Shown here piece after piece: positions 1 to 9,230 of a stretch of DNA of 64,000 bases (positions are counted from its first letter, which is position 1; each line of letters begins with the position of its first letter). The notes below the pieces were generated by a model, which had not been told where the DNA came from, ran no database searches, and saw nothing but the letters and a program-made list of their open reading frames with translations. A program made the translations under genes and the position numbers. Source of the DNA: Caecitellus pseudoparvulus (Eukaryota; Bigyra: Bicosoecida); NCBI GenBank assembly GCA_965644315.1, contig CBFFRQ010000018.1:1240001-1304000 (forward strand). Direction: 5' to 3'.

Positions 1-2
1 AC

Positions 3-1655
3 AGCTCTGACAGCACAGACAGCTCGCAAGACCTGGACCACGGCAGTGACCGCACAGACACTGAAGCAGAGCCGGGCGAGGAGGCCCTGCAGGACCTGGT
101 GGCGGACATGGACGCCTTCGACGCAGCGCACCAGGGGCTGGCGCTGGAGGGCGCTGACGAGGATGGTGACGACTTGATCGACTACTCCAAGCCTGTGCCG
201 CAGGCAGGCGGCAGTGGGCAGCCCATCATGTACGAGGACTTCTTCGGCCCCCGGCCGTCGGGGGGGCGCGCCGCGTCTGCCGCTGCTGCGGGCGACTTCG
301 GGTCGGACTCCGAGGGGGATGATGACTCTGACGGCAACGCAGGCATTGCTGCGTTGGGCGGCGCGGACAGCGAGGAGGAGGACGCCATTGTGAACCACCT
401 GCACGAGGAAGGGCGGGCTGGCGACGAGGAGGGGGAGGCCAGTGACAGCGGCTCGGAGTTCGACGTGGACGATGGCGGGGCGGTGGGCACCCGCGCCGGC
501 TTGCACTTCCCCGTGCGCTCTGAGCGCCCCGCAGAGACGCCAGAGGTGCTGTCGACCTTCCAGAAACGCCAGGCTGCCCTGGCGCGGGAGGTGGCGGAGC
601 TGGAGGAGGCGGCAGTGGCGTCCAAGACGTGGGAGCTGCAGGGTGAGGTGGGCGGGAAAACGCGCCCCGTGAACAGCCTCCTGCACGCGACGCTGGACAC
701 AGAGGCGCGGCGGAAGCTGGCGCCGGTGGTCACGCCAGCCTCCACGAATGCCCTGGAGGAGCTCATCAAGCAGCGCATTCGCGACGAGGCGTGGGACGAC
801 GTGGAGCGCCGCGTGCTGGACTCTGAGGCTGCGGCACTGCAGGCGAAGAAAGACCTGCCTGACGTGTCCACGAGCGGGGACAGGGCCGGCCTGGGTGAAG
901 TGTATGCGAAGGAGTACGAGAAGCGCGTGATGGGCGTGGCGGAGGAGAGCGAGGAGAGCAAGGTGGAGGTGGAGGTGGCGGGGCTGTGGGCTGCGTTGTC
1001 GCGGAATTTGGACGCGCTGACCAACTTTCATTTCACGCCCATGCCCGCCGTGCCCGAAGCCGGCATCGCCGTCAAGCCCGGCGTGGCAGCTGTTGCCATG
1101 GAGGAGGCGCTGCCTGGCGCCGTGGCAGCTGACGCGGCCCAGGCGCCGGAGGAAGTGCACGCACCTGCGCGCGGCCACGGCAACGCGGCGGCGGAATTGA
1201 CCTCTGCGCAGCGCAAAGCCCACCGCCGCGCCGCCAAGGTGGCAGGGCGCAAGCGCCGCCGCGAGGCTGCAGCACAGGACGCCCTGCGTGCCGCCGCCGA
1301 CCCCAAGCGCGCCAAGGCCTCTGCCGACGCTCGCATGCGGGAAGACCTGGCGCGGAACAAGGCAGTGTCCCTGGCCGCTGGACGGGGCCCTGCTGCTGCC
1401 GCCGCCGCTGGTGCTGCTGGGAGGGGGCAGCTGGCTGACGTGGCGACGTCAGGTCACATCAAGTCTGGCGCCCTCTTCAGCGCCCTGCAGGCAGAGGCCC
1501 AGAGCAAGATCGCACGTGCAGCTGGCACGGCCGGCCGTGGCGCTGGTGCGGCGCCAGCTGGCAGCGCCGACGGTGCCGAGCTGCGGCGTAGCAAGAAGAA
1601 GCGCGGCAAGGGCGGCAGGGGTGCTGCCTCCAAAGCCGCTGGCCTGCGCCTGTGA
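3..1655 (+). CDS. MPP10: MPP10, U3 snoRNP component (5' partial)
   Basis: This is the C-terminal 550 residues of the MPP10 component of the U3 small nucleolar RNP, the nucleolar SSU processome that makes 18S rRNA. The frame is open to the window edge, so the ATG at 99 is internal and the true start lies to the left. Family hallmarks are visible in order: an acidic Ser/Asp-rich N-part, a YEDFFGP box near position 230, and the block WELQGEV...RPVNSLL (about 630-690). These are followed by LEELIKQRIRDEAWDDVERR (about 753-812), a GLGEVYAKEYEKR box (about 888-924) and the LDALTNFHFTP box (about 1011-1037). The C-terminus is the usual lysine/arginine/alanine-rich tail. No intron is seen in this part. 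The next gene converges from the other strand with its stop only 23 bases away. Identification rests on several collinear motifs and is firm; only the N-terminal length is unknown. Confidence 0.93.
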   Translation, partial: SSDSTDSSQDLDHGSDRTDTEAEPGEEALQDLVADMDAFDAAHQGLALEGADEDGDDLIDYSKPVPQAGGSGQPIMYEDFFGPRPSGGRAASAAAAGDFGSDSEGDDDSDGNAGIAALGGADSEEEDAIVNHLHEEGRAGDEEGEASDSGSEFDVDDGGAVGTRAGLHFPVRSERPAETPEVLSTFQKRQAALAREVAELEEAAVASKTWELQGEVGGKTRPVNSLLHATLDTEARRKLAPVVTPASTNALEELIKQRIRDEAWDDVERRVLDSEAAALQAKKDLPDVSTSGDRAGLGEVYAKEYEKRVMGVAEESEESKVEVEVAGLWAALSRNLDALTNFHFTPMPAVPEAGIAVKPGVAAVAMEEALPGAVAADAAQAPEEVHAPARGHGNAAAELTSAQRKAHRRAAKVAGRKRRREAAAQDALRAAADPKRAKASADARMREDLARNKAVSLAAGRGPAAAAAAGAAGRGQLADVATSGHIKSGALFSALQAEAQSKIARAAGTAGRGAGAAPAGSADGAELRRSKKKRGKGGRGAASKAAGLRL

Positions 1656-1678
1656 ATGCACAGACCCCTCCCCCCCCC

Positions 1679-2299
1679 TCACAGGGCCTGCATGTGCTCG
1701 GTGAGGAAGGTGAGGCCCTCCTCCAGGCCCTCCCCTGACGTGGCAGACATGCCCTGCACCGCCCAGGTGCGCTCCCCGAGCAGCGCCGGCAGACCCAGCT
1801 CCGCCTGCACCTCCTCTACCGCCGCCGCCGCGCCCGCGTCTGACTTGTTGGCCACCACGAGGCACGGCACGCCTTTCAGGTCCGGGGACTCTAGCACGGA
1901 AGCCAGCTCTGCTGCGGCGGCGGGGAAGCGCTCCCGGTCGGTGCTGTCCACGACGAAGATCAGGCCTTGGGTGCCGGCGAGGTGGTGGGACCAGTGCGGG
2001 CGCAGGGCTTCCTGGCCGCCCACGTCCCACACGTGCAGGGTGTAGTGCAGGAAATTGGTCGTGTCCACGTTCACAGACACTGTCGGCTCTGTCTGCACGG
2101 TCTCGCCCTTGGTCATGCGGTACAAGAGGCTGCGCAGGGAGGGGAGGGTGGCGCGTGGCGTTTCCAGTGCGAAACGCCACGCAAATCAGACAGCGCTCAC
2201 TCACGTCGTCTTCCCAGCGCCGTCCAGGCCCAGCAGCAGCACCCTGCGCTCATTGCGCTTGGTCATGGCCCGCAGGCCGCGTGACCAGCCGCTGCCCAT
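1679..2299 (-). CDS. ARF/ARL-family small GTPase, two exons
   Basis: A small Ras-superfamily GTPase of the ARF/ARL group, expected to act at membranes in vesicle or ciliary trafficking. Exon 1 is 2299-2205 and exon 2 is 2129-1679, joined by a 75-base phase-2 intron (donor GTGAGT, acceptor GCGCAG); the product is 181 residues, normal for the family. The join falls inside the P-loop and restores LLGLDGAGKTTLLYR, which strongly supports the splice. Exon 2 carries DVGGQE (switch II), GLIFVVDSTDRERF, and NKSD in place of the usual NKQD. The protein starts MGSGWS, with Gly2 available for N-myristoylation. Switch I reads PTVSVN where ARF proteins have PTIGFN, so it is not a plain ARF1. I cannot assign an ARL number. 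It is convergent with MPP10 and lies about 100 bases from the hydrolase stop. Confidence 0.88.
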
Positions 2300-2402
2300 G
2301 CTGCACGCTGTGAAGCCGCCACACCACAACCCAGGCATCGCCAAGCAGCACAAGTGCCGGGAGTGTTGAATTGTGCTGGGCTCCTGTCACTGCCCCCGCC
2401 CG

Positions 2403-4424
2403 TCACAGCTTGCCCTCCGCAAAGAGAGCCCCTTGACACGAGCCCTGCGTGTCTGACGGCAGCTGGCCCTCGTAGAAAGCTCCGAAATTGGCTTGCAGCA
2501 GGGGCCAGGCGGCGTCTGCGTCAGCGCGCAGCGTCTGCAACGCAGCAGGGTCTGGGCGCATGGGCGTCAGGCGCACAGCGCGCTCCGTGACCACTGCGGC
2601 GGCCCGCAGTGTGGCGGCAGTGGCGTGCAAGTGCAGGGTGCCGGCGGACCACGGCGTGGACAGCTCCTCGCCTTGCCAAGTGTAGGTGCCGCAGAAGGCT
2701 GCGATTTCCGCACCCAGCGCCGCCGGCGCCTCCACGACGCAGCCATGGGAGACGCCAGAGCACCACAGGCCCCTGCCCCTGCGCACATCCCGCATGATGA
2801 GCGCATCCCCCAGCGGGTGCCCTGGCCTGAAGTACGGCATGTGCAAGTTGTCGTACTCCGGCACGATCATGAGCGTTTCATGGCTCAACCCGCCGCCCCG
2901 CGCTGCGAGGTACTTGCCCAGGAACTGCGTCAGCATGAGGCACAGCACAGAGGGGCTCTGCGCCACACTGCGCACGAGTCCCGTGGTGGCCGCCGCCACC
3001 CACTGCGGCATGCCGCTGTCGCCCAGGCGTGCCAGGGAGAAGGCCCGGCTGGCCAGGGCGGCGACGGGGAAGAAATTGCGGTAGCGGTGCGCCCCCGCCG
3101 GCGCGATGGAGACGACCTTGCGCACGGCGTCTGGGCAGGTCGCCGCGACGCCCTCCACGATGTACCCCCCGTAGGAGTGCCCCACCAAGTCCACGCCCCT
3201 GCCGCCGTAGGCCTGCGCCAGCTGGCGGCACAGGGCGCCGATGATAGTGATTTTGTCGTCCCAGGAGGAGGGTGGGCCGCCGCCCGCCGCGCGGTGGCTG
3301 CTGCTGAAGCCGTACTCGAAGTCGGGCAGGTCGGGGCACAGGACACGGCGGCCGGTGGCGGCGCTGACCACGGCGGCCAGGGGCGCCATGCATAAGCCTG
3401 TGGTGAGGATGCCGTGCACCAGCACGATGGGCGGTGCGCCGCGGGTGCAGGCGGGGTGTGAGTCGTACGCGTGCAGGCGGGCTGGCAGGGCGCCGCCGAC
3501 GTCCAGGAAGACGCTCGTGAAGCCAGCTGCGACAGCCGTCACTCGCCCAGCAAGGGACAGGCCTGCCAACGTGCCCTGTAACCACCCTGGTGTGGCTGCC
3601 ATGCGCATGGGCCGCAGGCCGTCCGACACATACGTGTCCTCCTTCACCGTGGCAGTCTCTGTGGAGGCTGGCGTGGAGGGTGCGGAAGCAATTTCCGCAC
3701 CACGGCCACTGCTGGCCGCCACCGCCGCCGCCGCCTGACTGCGCACAGGGCCCAGCACGCCAGGCGACATGTGCCGCACAAGGGTGTGGTCGGGCACTGG
3801 CTGCACCTTGGCCTCTGCGAAGATGCCCTCTGCAATGCCCACGCAGTCCTCCCACGCCAGGGGAGACACCCAGTGGTACGCCGCCTCACCACGCCGGAAG
3901 TCACAGGCGCTGTACAGCGCACTGACGATGCGCCGGACGCCCGACGCCGCCACCTGCAGCGGCAGTTCAAATCCACGTAGCGGATCCCCCTCCTGTGCAA
4001 GGCTGGCCTTGGTATAGAACATGATATCGGCCAGGTCTTGCAGCACCAGTGCCGGGGGCAGGGTGCAGTGGTGCAGGAGAGCACGCCAGTGCGCCCGCGC
4101 CACGGCCCGCCCCACGCCCACTGGGTGGCACTGCGGCCACTGCCTGTGTCGTGCCACGGCCTGACCCGCCGTGGAATGCAGTGCCGACTTGTGATCGTGC
4201 ACGAGGGGCAGGAGGCGCCCCGCCGCCGCACTGCGCAGGCTCAGTGCCTGGCACACCGCCGCAGCCAGCAGGCCCCCGTGCAGCAGGGGTGTGGTGGGGG
4301 TGGCAGCGGTGGGCGTTGGGCGCCTGCCGCCTGCTGGCGCAGGGCTGGGTGGGGCGCAGGTTGACGGGGGTTGCTTGCTCCCCGCTGCTGCCCAGCCAGG
4401 CTGGCGTGTCGCAGGTGAGGCCAT
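2403..4424 (-). CDS. alpha/beta hydrolase-fold protein
   Basis: A predicted serine hydrolase of 673 residues with the alpha/beta hydrolase fold; the substrate is unknown. The C-terminal half has the fold's markers in order: PPIVLVHGIL (oxyanion turn, near 3440-3410), CPDLPDFEYGF, the nucleophile elbow DLVGHSYGGY (near 3190-3160), a GHPLGD turn that could supply the acid (near 2815), and SGVSHGCVVEAP with the likely catalytic histidine (near 2750). The N-terminal 230 residues contain a low-complexity Pro/Ala/Thr leader, then a region (LADIMFYTKASL, YHWVSPLAWEDCVG) that I do not recognise. I chose the ATG at 4424. The same frame stays open to about 4742 without an ATG, so a further upstream exon or a longer N-terminus is possible. 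The gene is divergent from the kinase at 4910. Lipase, esterase or epoxide-hydrolase-like activities are all possible. Confidence 0.72.
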   Translation of the reverse strand: MASPATRQPGWAAAGSKQPPSTCAPPSPAPAGGRRPTPTAATPTTPLLHGGLLAAAVCQALSLRSAAAGRLLPLVHDHKSALHSTAGQAVARHRQWPQCHPVGVGRAVARAHWRALLHHCTLPPALVLQDLADIMFYTKASLAQEGDPLRGFELPLQVAASGVRRIVSALYSACDFRRGEAAYHWVSPLAWEDCVGIAEGIFAEAKVQPVPDHTLVRHMSPGVLGPVRSQAAAAVAASSGRGAEIASAPSTPASTETATVKEDTYVSDGLRPMRMAATPGWLQGTLAGLSLAGRVTAVAAGFTSVFLDVGGALPARLHAYDSHPACTRGAPPIVLVHGILTTGLCMAPLAAVVSAATGRRVLCPDLPDFEYGFSSSHRAAGGGPPSSWDDKITIIGALCRQLAQAYGGRGVDLVGHSYGGYIVEGVAATCPDAVRKVVSIAPAGAHRYRNFFPVAALASRAFSLARLGDSGMPQWVAAATTGLVRSVAQSPSVLCLMLTQFLGKYLAARGGGLSHETLMIVPEYDNLHMPYFRPGHPLGDALIMRDVRRGRGLWCSGVSHGCVVEAPAALGAEIAAFCGTYTWQGEELSTPWSAGTLHLHATAATLRAAAVVTERAVRLTPMRPDPAALQTLRADADAAWPLLQANFGAFYEGQLPSDTQGSCQGALFAEGKL

Positions 4425-4909
4425 GCCCCCCTGTACCGTGGAGCTGATGGGGAGGGTGTGGGTAGCGAGGTAGTTGGCTGGCGTGCGTGTGGGTGGGTTT
4501 GGAATGTGGCGTGAAGCGTGCGGTGTCGCCAGGCCTCGCTCGCAGCTGGCGCCCAGCAGGGGGGCGTGATACACTGAGTGTGGCAAGGGGGAGAGTGTCT
4601 GGGTGCGCCTGCAGTGCAAGAAGCGGCACACTTGTCCGGGCTCGCACGTGTGCCAGCCGTCGCAGTCCGAGTCGCCACGGCCGTCTCCCACCACTGTCGC
4701 GACTGGAGCGGCGCAGCAGCACAAACACCACTTGCCCAAACCTCAAACACGAATCAAGGCATGCAAGGCTGTGCGAAATCTACTGCCCTCCCGCAGCAGG
4801 CCGAGCTTCTTGCACAGTGCTGGCGCACGTGCTGTGCGGAGCACGCCTTGTTGGCACAGCGACTGCGCCGCGCAAGTTCCGCTGACAAGGCGCCCCGCCT
4901 CGCGAAGCC
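4425..4909. other. divergent intergenic / upstream region
   Basis: This is the stretch between the chosen hydrolase start (-) and the kinase start (+). On the minus strand the hydrolase frame runs open to about 4742 but has no ATG and is low in recognisable protein content. It is therefore either 5' UTR or an upstream exon with an unseen splice. A second minus-strand frame begins with an ATG at 4750 and could be an alternative first exon, but I found no clear donor that joins it in phase. I see no RNA gene or repeat. It probably holds the promoters of both genes. Confidence 0.4.
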
Positions 4910-6541
4910 ATGGCGGCGCAGCCTCCCTCCTTGACACAGCAAGGGGGGTCTGCCGCCTCCGCTGCACCTGCAGGGGGTGTGTGGGCAGCCTCCAGGGCGT
5001 CGGCTGCGGCAGCTGCGCACAGACTGCCCTCGCAGCCTCCGAGCTTTGCTCAAGCCAGCACTTCCTCCGCCACCTCTGCCAGCGGGTCGCAAGTGTACTC
5101 GCTGAAGAACAACGAGACAGGTGAGCAGAGCCACCCACCTGCTTCTGTCTGTGCGCCTGGACGCCCACTTGCTCCGGCGCCCCTTGTGGCGCAGGCACGT
5201 CGTATGAACTCGTCAAGACGCTGCGGGACTGCTTGATGGGCAAGGTGAAGGCGGCCAAGGTGTGGTTGCCGGGTGCCGACGGGGTACTGCGGGACACAGG
5301 CAAGGTGGTGGCCATCAAGATCCTGCTCAAGTCCTGCATCCAGTCGGGCACGACCATGGACTGCCGGCCCGTGCAAGAGGACCCCATGCAGGAGATGGCT
5401 GCGTTGCGGTATTTGCAAGGGCACCCCCACGTGCTGGAGCTGCTGGACCTCATGGAGGACGACGAGCACGTGTTTGAAGTGATGGAGTTCGCAGGCGGTG
5501 CGTGCTGCTGCCTCGCCCCCTGCCTCCTGCCGCAGCCTGCGCACTGCTGGCCCACCTCGCCCCTCCGCAGGCGGCGACATGTTTTCACGCGTCGCAGAAG
5601 CGCCAGGAGGGCACTTGAGCGAGGCCGAGGCGCAGCGGTACTTCTACCAGCTCATCACAGGCCTGCACTTCATGCACAGCAAGGGCGTCGTGCACCGCGA
5701 CCTGTCCCTGGAAAACGCCCTGCTAGCCGGCGACGACGTGCTCAAAATCATCGACATGGGGCTGGCCACGGAGCTGCCAGTGCCGGACCACTCGCCCATT
5801 CCGCGCCAGCGCGTGGGCAAGACGGGCTACATGTCCCCTGAGGTGTACGACCGCTCCGAGGTGCAGGACGGCCGCCTCGTGGACACCTGGTGCACCGGCA
5901 TCATGCTGTTCATCATGCTCTTCGGCGTGCCGCCCTACCGGGTGCCCTGCGCGCGCTCCTGCCGCCTGTTCGGGTTCCTGCAGAAGGGCCGCCTGCTGGA
6001 CCTCGTCAAGCACTGGGGCAAGGACGGCAACGCCAGCGTGGAGGCGAAGGACCTCGTCAGCCGCCTGCTGCACCCGCAGGCCGCCCAGCGCCTGGCCTGT
6101 GAGGACATCCTGGCACACCCCTGGCTGGCGACGTACCACGCACAGCACAAGGCGGCGGTGTTCGCCGACCCCGACTACGACGCCGTCATCCAGCGCCTGC
6201 GCCAGGCCACCATCCTGGGCCAGCGGGCGGCGGCGGAGGCTACAGCCAGCCCTGCCCACAGCCCCGCCAGCGGTGTCCTGCTGCCCATGGAGGTGCCGCC
6301 CACTGCGTCCGCCACTGCCGCTGCCGCAGCCGGGACTGCCACGGCTGGGCTTGCGGCAGTTGCGAGTGGCACCGGTGTCGGCGGGCTGCACACTGCCGCG
6401 GCGCCGGGGGCAGTGGCGGCCACTGGGCCGGCGCCCCCCACGGGCCTGGCACCCATCTCCATCCCCGTCGCAGAACCCCACACCAGCGGCGTCGTCAACT
6501 CAGAAGGCGAGGGGGAGGAGGACGACGTCAGCTTTGCGTAG
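4910..6541 (+). CDS. Ser/Thr protein kinase, three exons, atypical loop
   Basis: A protein kinase of 494 residues. Exons are 4910-5120, 5195-5497 and 5571-6541; the introns are 74 and 73 bases, both phase 1, with GTGAGC/GTGCGT donors and GCAG/CGCAG acceptors. Joining restores a continuous kinase domain from about residue 74 to 330: VAIK with Lys112, a likely alpha-C Glu137, HRDLSLEN (213-220), DMG (233-235) in place of DFG, TGYMSPEVYD in the activation segment, and the DTWCTGIMLF box. The catalytic Lys, HRD Asp and DMG Asp are present, so it may be active. However, the glycine-rich loop reads LRDCLMGKV and has lost the first glycines. The domain layout resembles CAMK/SnRK-like kinases. The N-terminal 70 residues are Ala/Ser/Gln-rich and the C-terminal 150 are Ala/Pro-rich with an acidic end. 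The substrate is unknown. Confidence 0.85.
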
Positions 6542-6863
6542 TGTGGTGCCCTCTGTAGGGCAGGGCAGGGCGCGCCCACCAGGCGCGAAGGTGCCTGGGT
6601 CAGTCTGGGCGGTGAAGTGGCGGTGAGCGTGTGGATTTTTGGGGTGTATGTCCGCGCAATGCAACAAGTTGGCACTGAAGTTCGGCCATGTCTTGCAGGA
6701 CTGGACGATTAGGACTTGCTCTAGTGGGCTCGCAGTCAGCGAAAAACAACAGAAGGACCTTGACAAGACAAGATGCCCCCAAAAATGAATGCAATGACCC
6801 AAGTGACGCGGCGAGGGGAAAGGTGAAAGGGGCGACCAGGGAATCACCGCCAGAACCCTGCGC
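6542..6863. other. intergenic, no gene seen
   Basis: 322 bases between the kinase stop and the Ku80 start, both on the plus strand. Composition is less GC-rich than the flanking exons (for example the AAAAATGAATGC stretch near 6781). It presumably contains the kinase 3' UTR and the Ku80 promoter. I see no conserved reading frame, RNA gene or repeat. Confidence 0.5.
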
Positions 6864-9207
6864 ATGGCGGTGTCCAGCGCCAAGAACCACGTGGTGGTCG
6901 TGGTGGACTTGTCGGATGCAGCTGGGCCACCAGCAGCAGAGCATGTGGCCCGCGTGTGCGAAGTGGCACAGACGGTGGTCAAGTACAAGGCGCTTTTTCA
7001 CCCCAAGAACGAAGTCGCTGTCGTGCTTGTGGGGTGCTCAGGTGAGGCACCTGCGGCGCAAGGGGCGGAGTCAGGTTGGCGTGGTGGACTGCATTTTCCG
7101 CATGGTGTGCCGCAGAGACGGCCCACGTGCTGGCCTCCAGTGCTGGATATGAGCACATCGTGACCCACCGCGCCGTGCAAACCATTGACGGAGACGCTGT
7201 GGCTGCTCTCGCCCCGGGCAGCTTGGGCCACCTGTGTGGGCAGGGGGACGTCTTGGCTGGCATCGTCGTGGGCATGATGGAGCTGGAGGCTGCCCAGCCA
7301 GCCTCTGGCCGCAAGCCGCCCAAGGAGCTCATCGTCCTGTCCCACGGCATCGGGCGTGTGGAAGGCGTGGAGCAGATCCCCAGCATCGCCACGCAGCTGG
7401 AGAAGATGAAGGTGGCCGTGACACTGCTGTGCGTGCCCCCGCCAAGCTCACCACACGCCAGGCCGGCGTCCCTGCACTGCATTGCCACCCTTCGCTCCCC
7501 CGCAGAGGCATTGCCCTCCAGCCCGACGCAGCACAAGGCACAGGCCAGGCCGCCCTGGCCGCCCTGGCCGCCTCCACGCTGCGCCCCGCCCTGCTGCGCG
7601 TTGCCGACGCCCTGGCGACGTGGACCGCCCTGACCTGTCGCCGAGGCACGGCGCGACGGGTGTTCTCAGGCGCCCTGCAGCTGGGGCCGCTGGGCATCCC
7701 AGTGCATGCGTACACGCACGTCAAGGCCACGAGTTTCCCGCCCATGAGCCGCCGGAGTCGGCTGGGCAGCGCGACGCGGCAGGTGGACCGTCTGGTGGAG
7801 TACCGTCAGCGCACGGAAGGGGGGGAGGAGGTGGTGCCGGAGGAGGAGCTGCTGCGTGCGTACGCGTACGGCAAGGACCTCCTGACGGTGGACGACGCAC
7901 AGGCAGAGGAGTTCAAGCTGGCCAGCCAGCGGGAGCTGGTCTTCCTCGCCTTCCTGCCGCGGAGTCAGCTGAGCAGGCACTGGGTGGTGGCGGGGGCTGA
8001 GATGCTGCTGCCTGACCCTGCCAGCACCCCTGCCGCCTCTGCTCTGGGCTCCCTGGCAGAGGCTCTGCACAGGCAGGAGTCAGTGGCGCTGTGCCGCTAC
8101 GTTGCACGGAAGAACGCGGCACCAGCCTTGGTGGCCCTGGTGCCAGGCGCGCCACCCCCCCTCCAAGCCCACGGCACCCCCCCTCCACCCCCGACAGCTG
8201 CGCCGCCCACGCTGTACCTGGTGCCTCTGCCTTTTGCGGAGGACATGCGGGACTTCCACTTCCCTCCCCTGCCCAGCTTGCCGCATCAGCCCAGCCAGGC
8301 GCAGCAGGCGGCAGCTGACGACCTCGTCCGCAGCCTCAGCCTGGACACCGCCGCAGCGGGGCCCGCCGCCACGCCCACGACAGCCCTGCCCAACCCTGCC
8401 CTGCTGCGTCTCGCAGACACGCTCGTCGCGAAGCACAGCGGCGCAGGCATCGACGTCGTGCCGGTGCCGCCGCAGCTGGCCCAGGAGTTGGAGCCACCGC
8501 CCCCCCTCCTGGCAGCTGCCAGCAAGCCCCTGGAAGCCTTCGCAGAGGCGTTCCCCATGCAGCACATCGGCCCGTCTAAGCGCCAGCGCGTGGAGTTCCG
8601 CACCGCCGATGCCGGCGACTTTGATGAGGCTGGTGGTGGAGCTGGTGCTGGCGCCGTCGCGGCGGGCTCTTCGGGGGGCGGTCAACTGAGCAGGGGGCAG
8701 GGCGGCGACACGCTTGCCGCGCTGGCGGGGCAGAGCGTCACCTCCATCGGGCGCCTGCAGCCCGAGGAGAACCTGAGCGCCATGTTGCAGGCGGGCCACG
8801 ACCCCGCCACGTGCCTGGCGCAGTTCATGGGCGTGGTGGAGGAGGTGGGGGCGGCGTCCGCTGGCGTGCCCAAGGCGGCACAGGCGCTGGTGTTCGTGCG
8901 CCCCATCTCAGTGCAGCACGGCGTGCCGGGCCCCTTCAATGCCCTGCTGTCCCGCCTACGGGACCAGGTGCAGAGCGGGGCGCCGCCGCCAGCCACGGCG
9001 GCGTTGTGGGGCCGCCTGCGCTCCGCGGGGGTGACGCCCATCTCACGCCTGGAGCTGCCGCAGCACGCGCAGAGCATGCCGGCACAGGAGGCAGCTGCAT
9101 TTTTCCACTCTGTGGAGCCCACGCCGTCCATGCCAGCCACCGAGGCGTCCTCTGCGCCGGGCAGCCTGCCACAGGAGGAAGACGATGACCTCGACGACTT
9201 GGCCTGA
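6864..9207 (+). CDS. XRCC5: Ku80 / XRCC5 DNA end-binding subunit
   Basis: The 80-kDa subunit of the Ku heterodimer, which threads onto double-strand DNA ends in the nucleus to start non-homologous end joining and acts at telomeres. Exons are 6864-7041, 7116-7428 and 7506-9207, with introns of 74 (phase 1) and 77 bases (phase 2); the product is 730 residues, close to other Ku80 proteins. The N-terminal vWA-like domain begins KNHVVVVVDLSD and includes YEHIVTHRAVQ and KELIVLSHGIGRVEG. The Ku beta-barrel region has AYAYGKDLLTVDDAQAEEFK and LYLVPLPFAEDMRDF. The helical arm and C-domain include SVTSIGRLQPEEN (near residue 572) and LVFVRPISV. The extreme C-terminus is acidic, EEDDDLDDLA, resembling the short acidic DNA-PKcs-binding tail of animal Ku80. 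The stop lies 23 bases from the stop of the convergent chromatin gene. Identification is supported along the whole length. Confidence 0.9.
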
Positions 9208-9230
9208 GGGCGAGGCGGGGTCCGCCCTCC

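Noticed and set aside
99-101. MPP10 start at the ATG at 99
   Set aside because: The acidic MPP10-type sequence continues in frame to base 3, and the family has a longer N-terminus.
4737-4739. Hydrolase start at a TTG near 4739
   Set aside because: It is not an ATG and the added 105 residues look like non-coding or low-complexity sequence; the ATG at 4424 was preferred, with an upstream exon left open.
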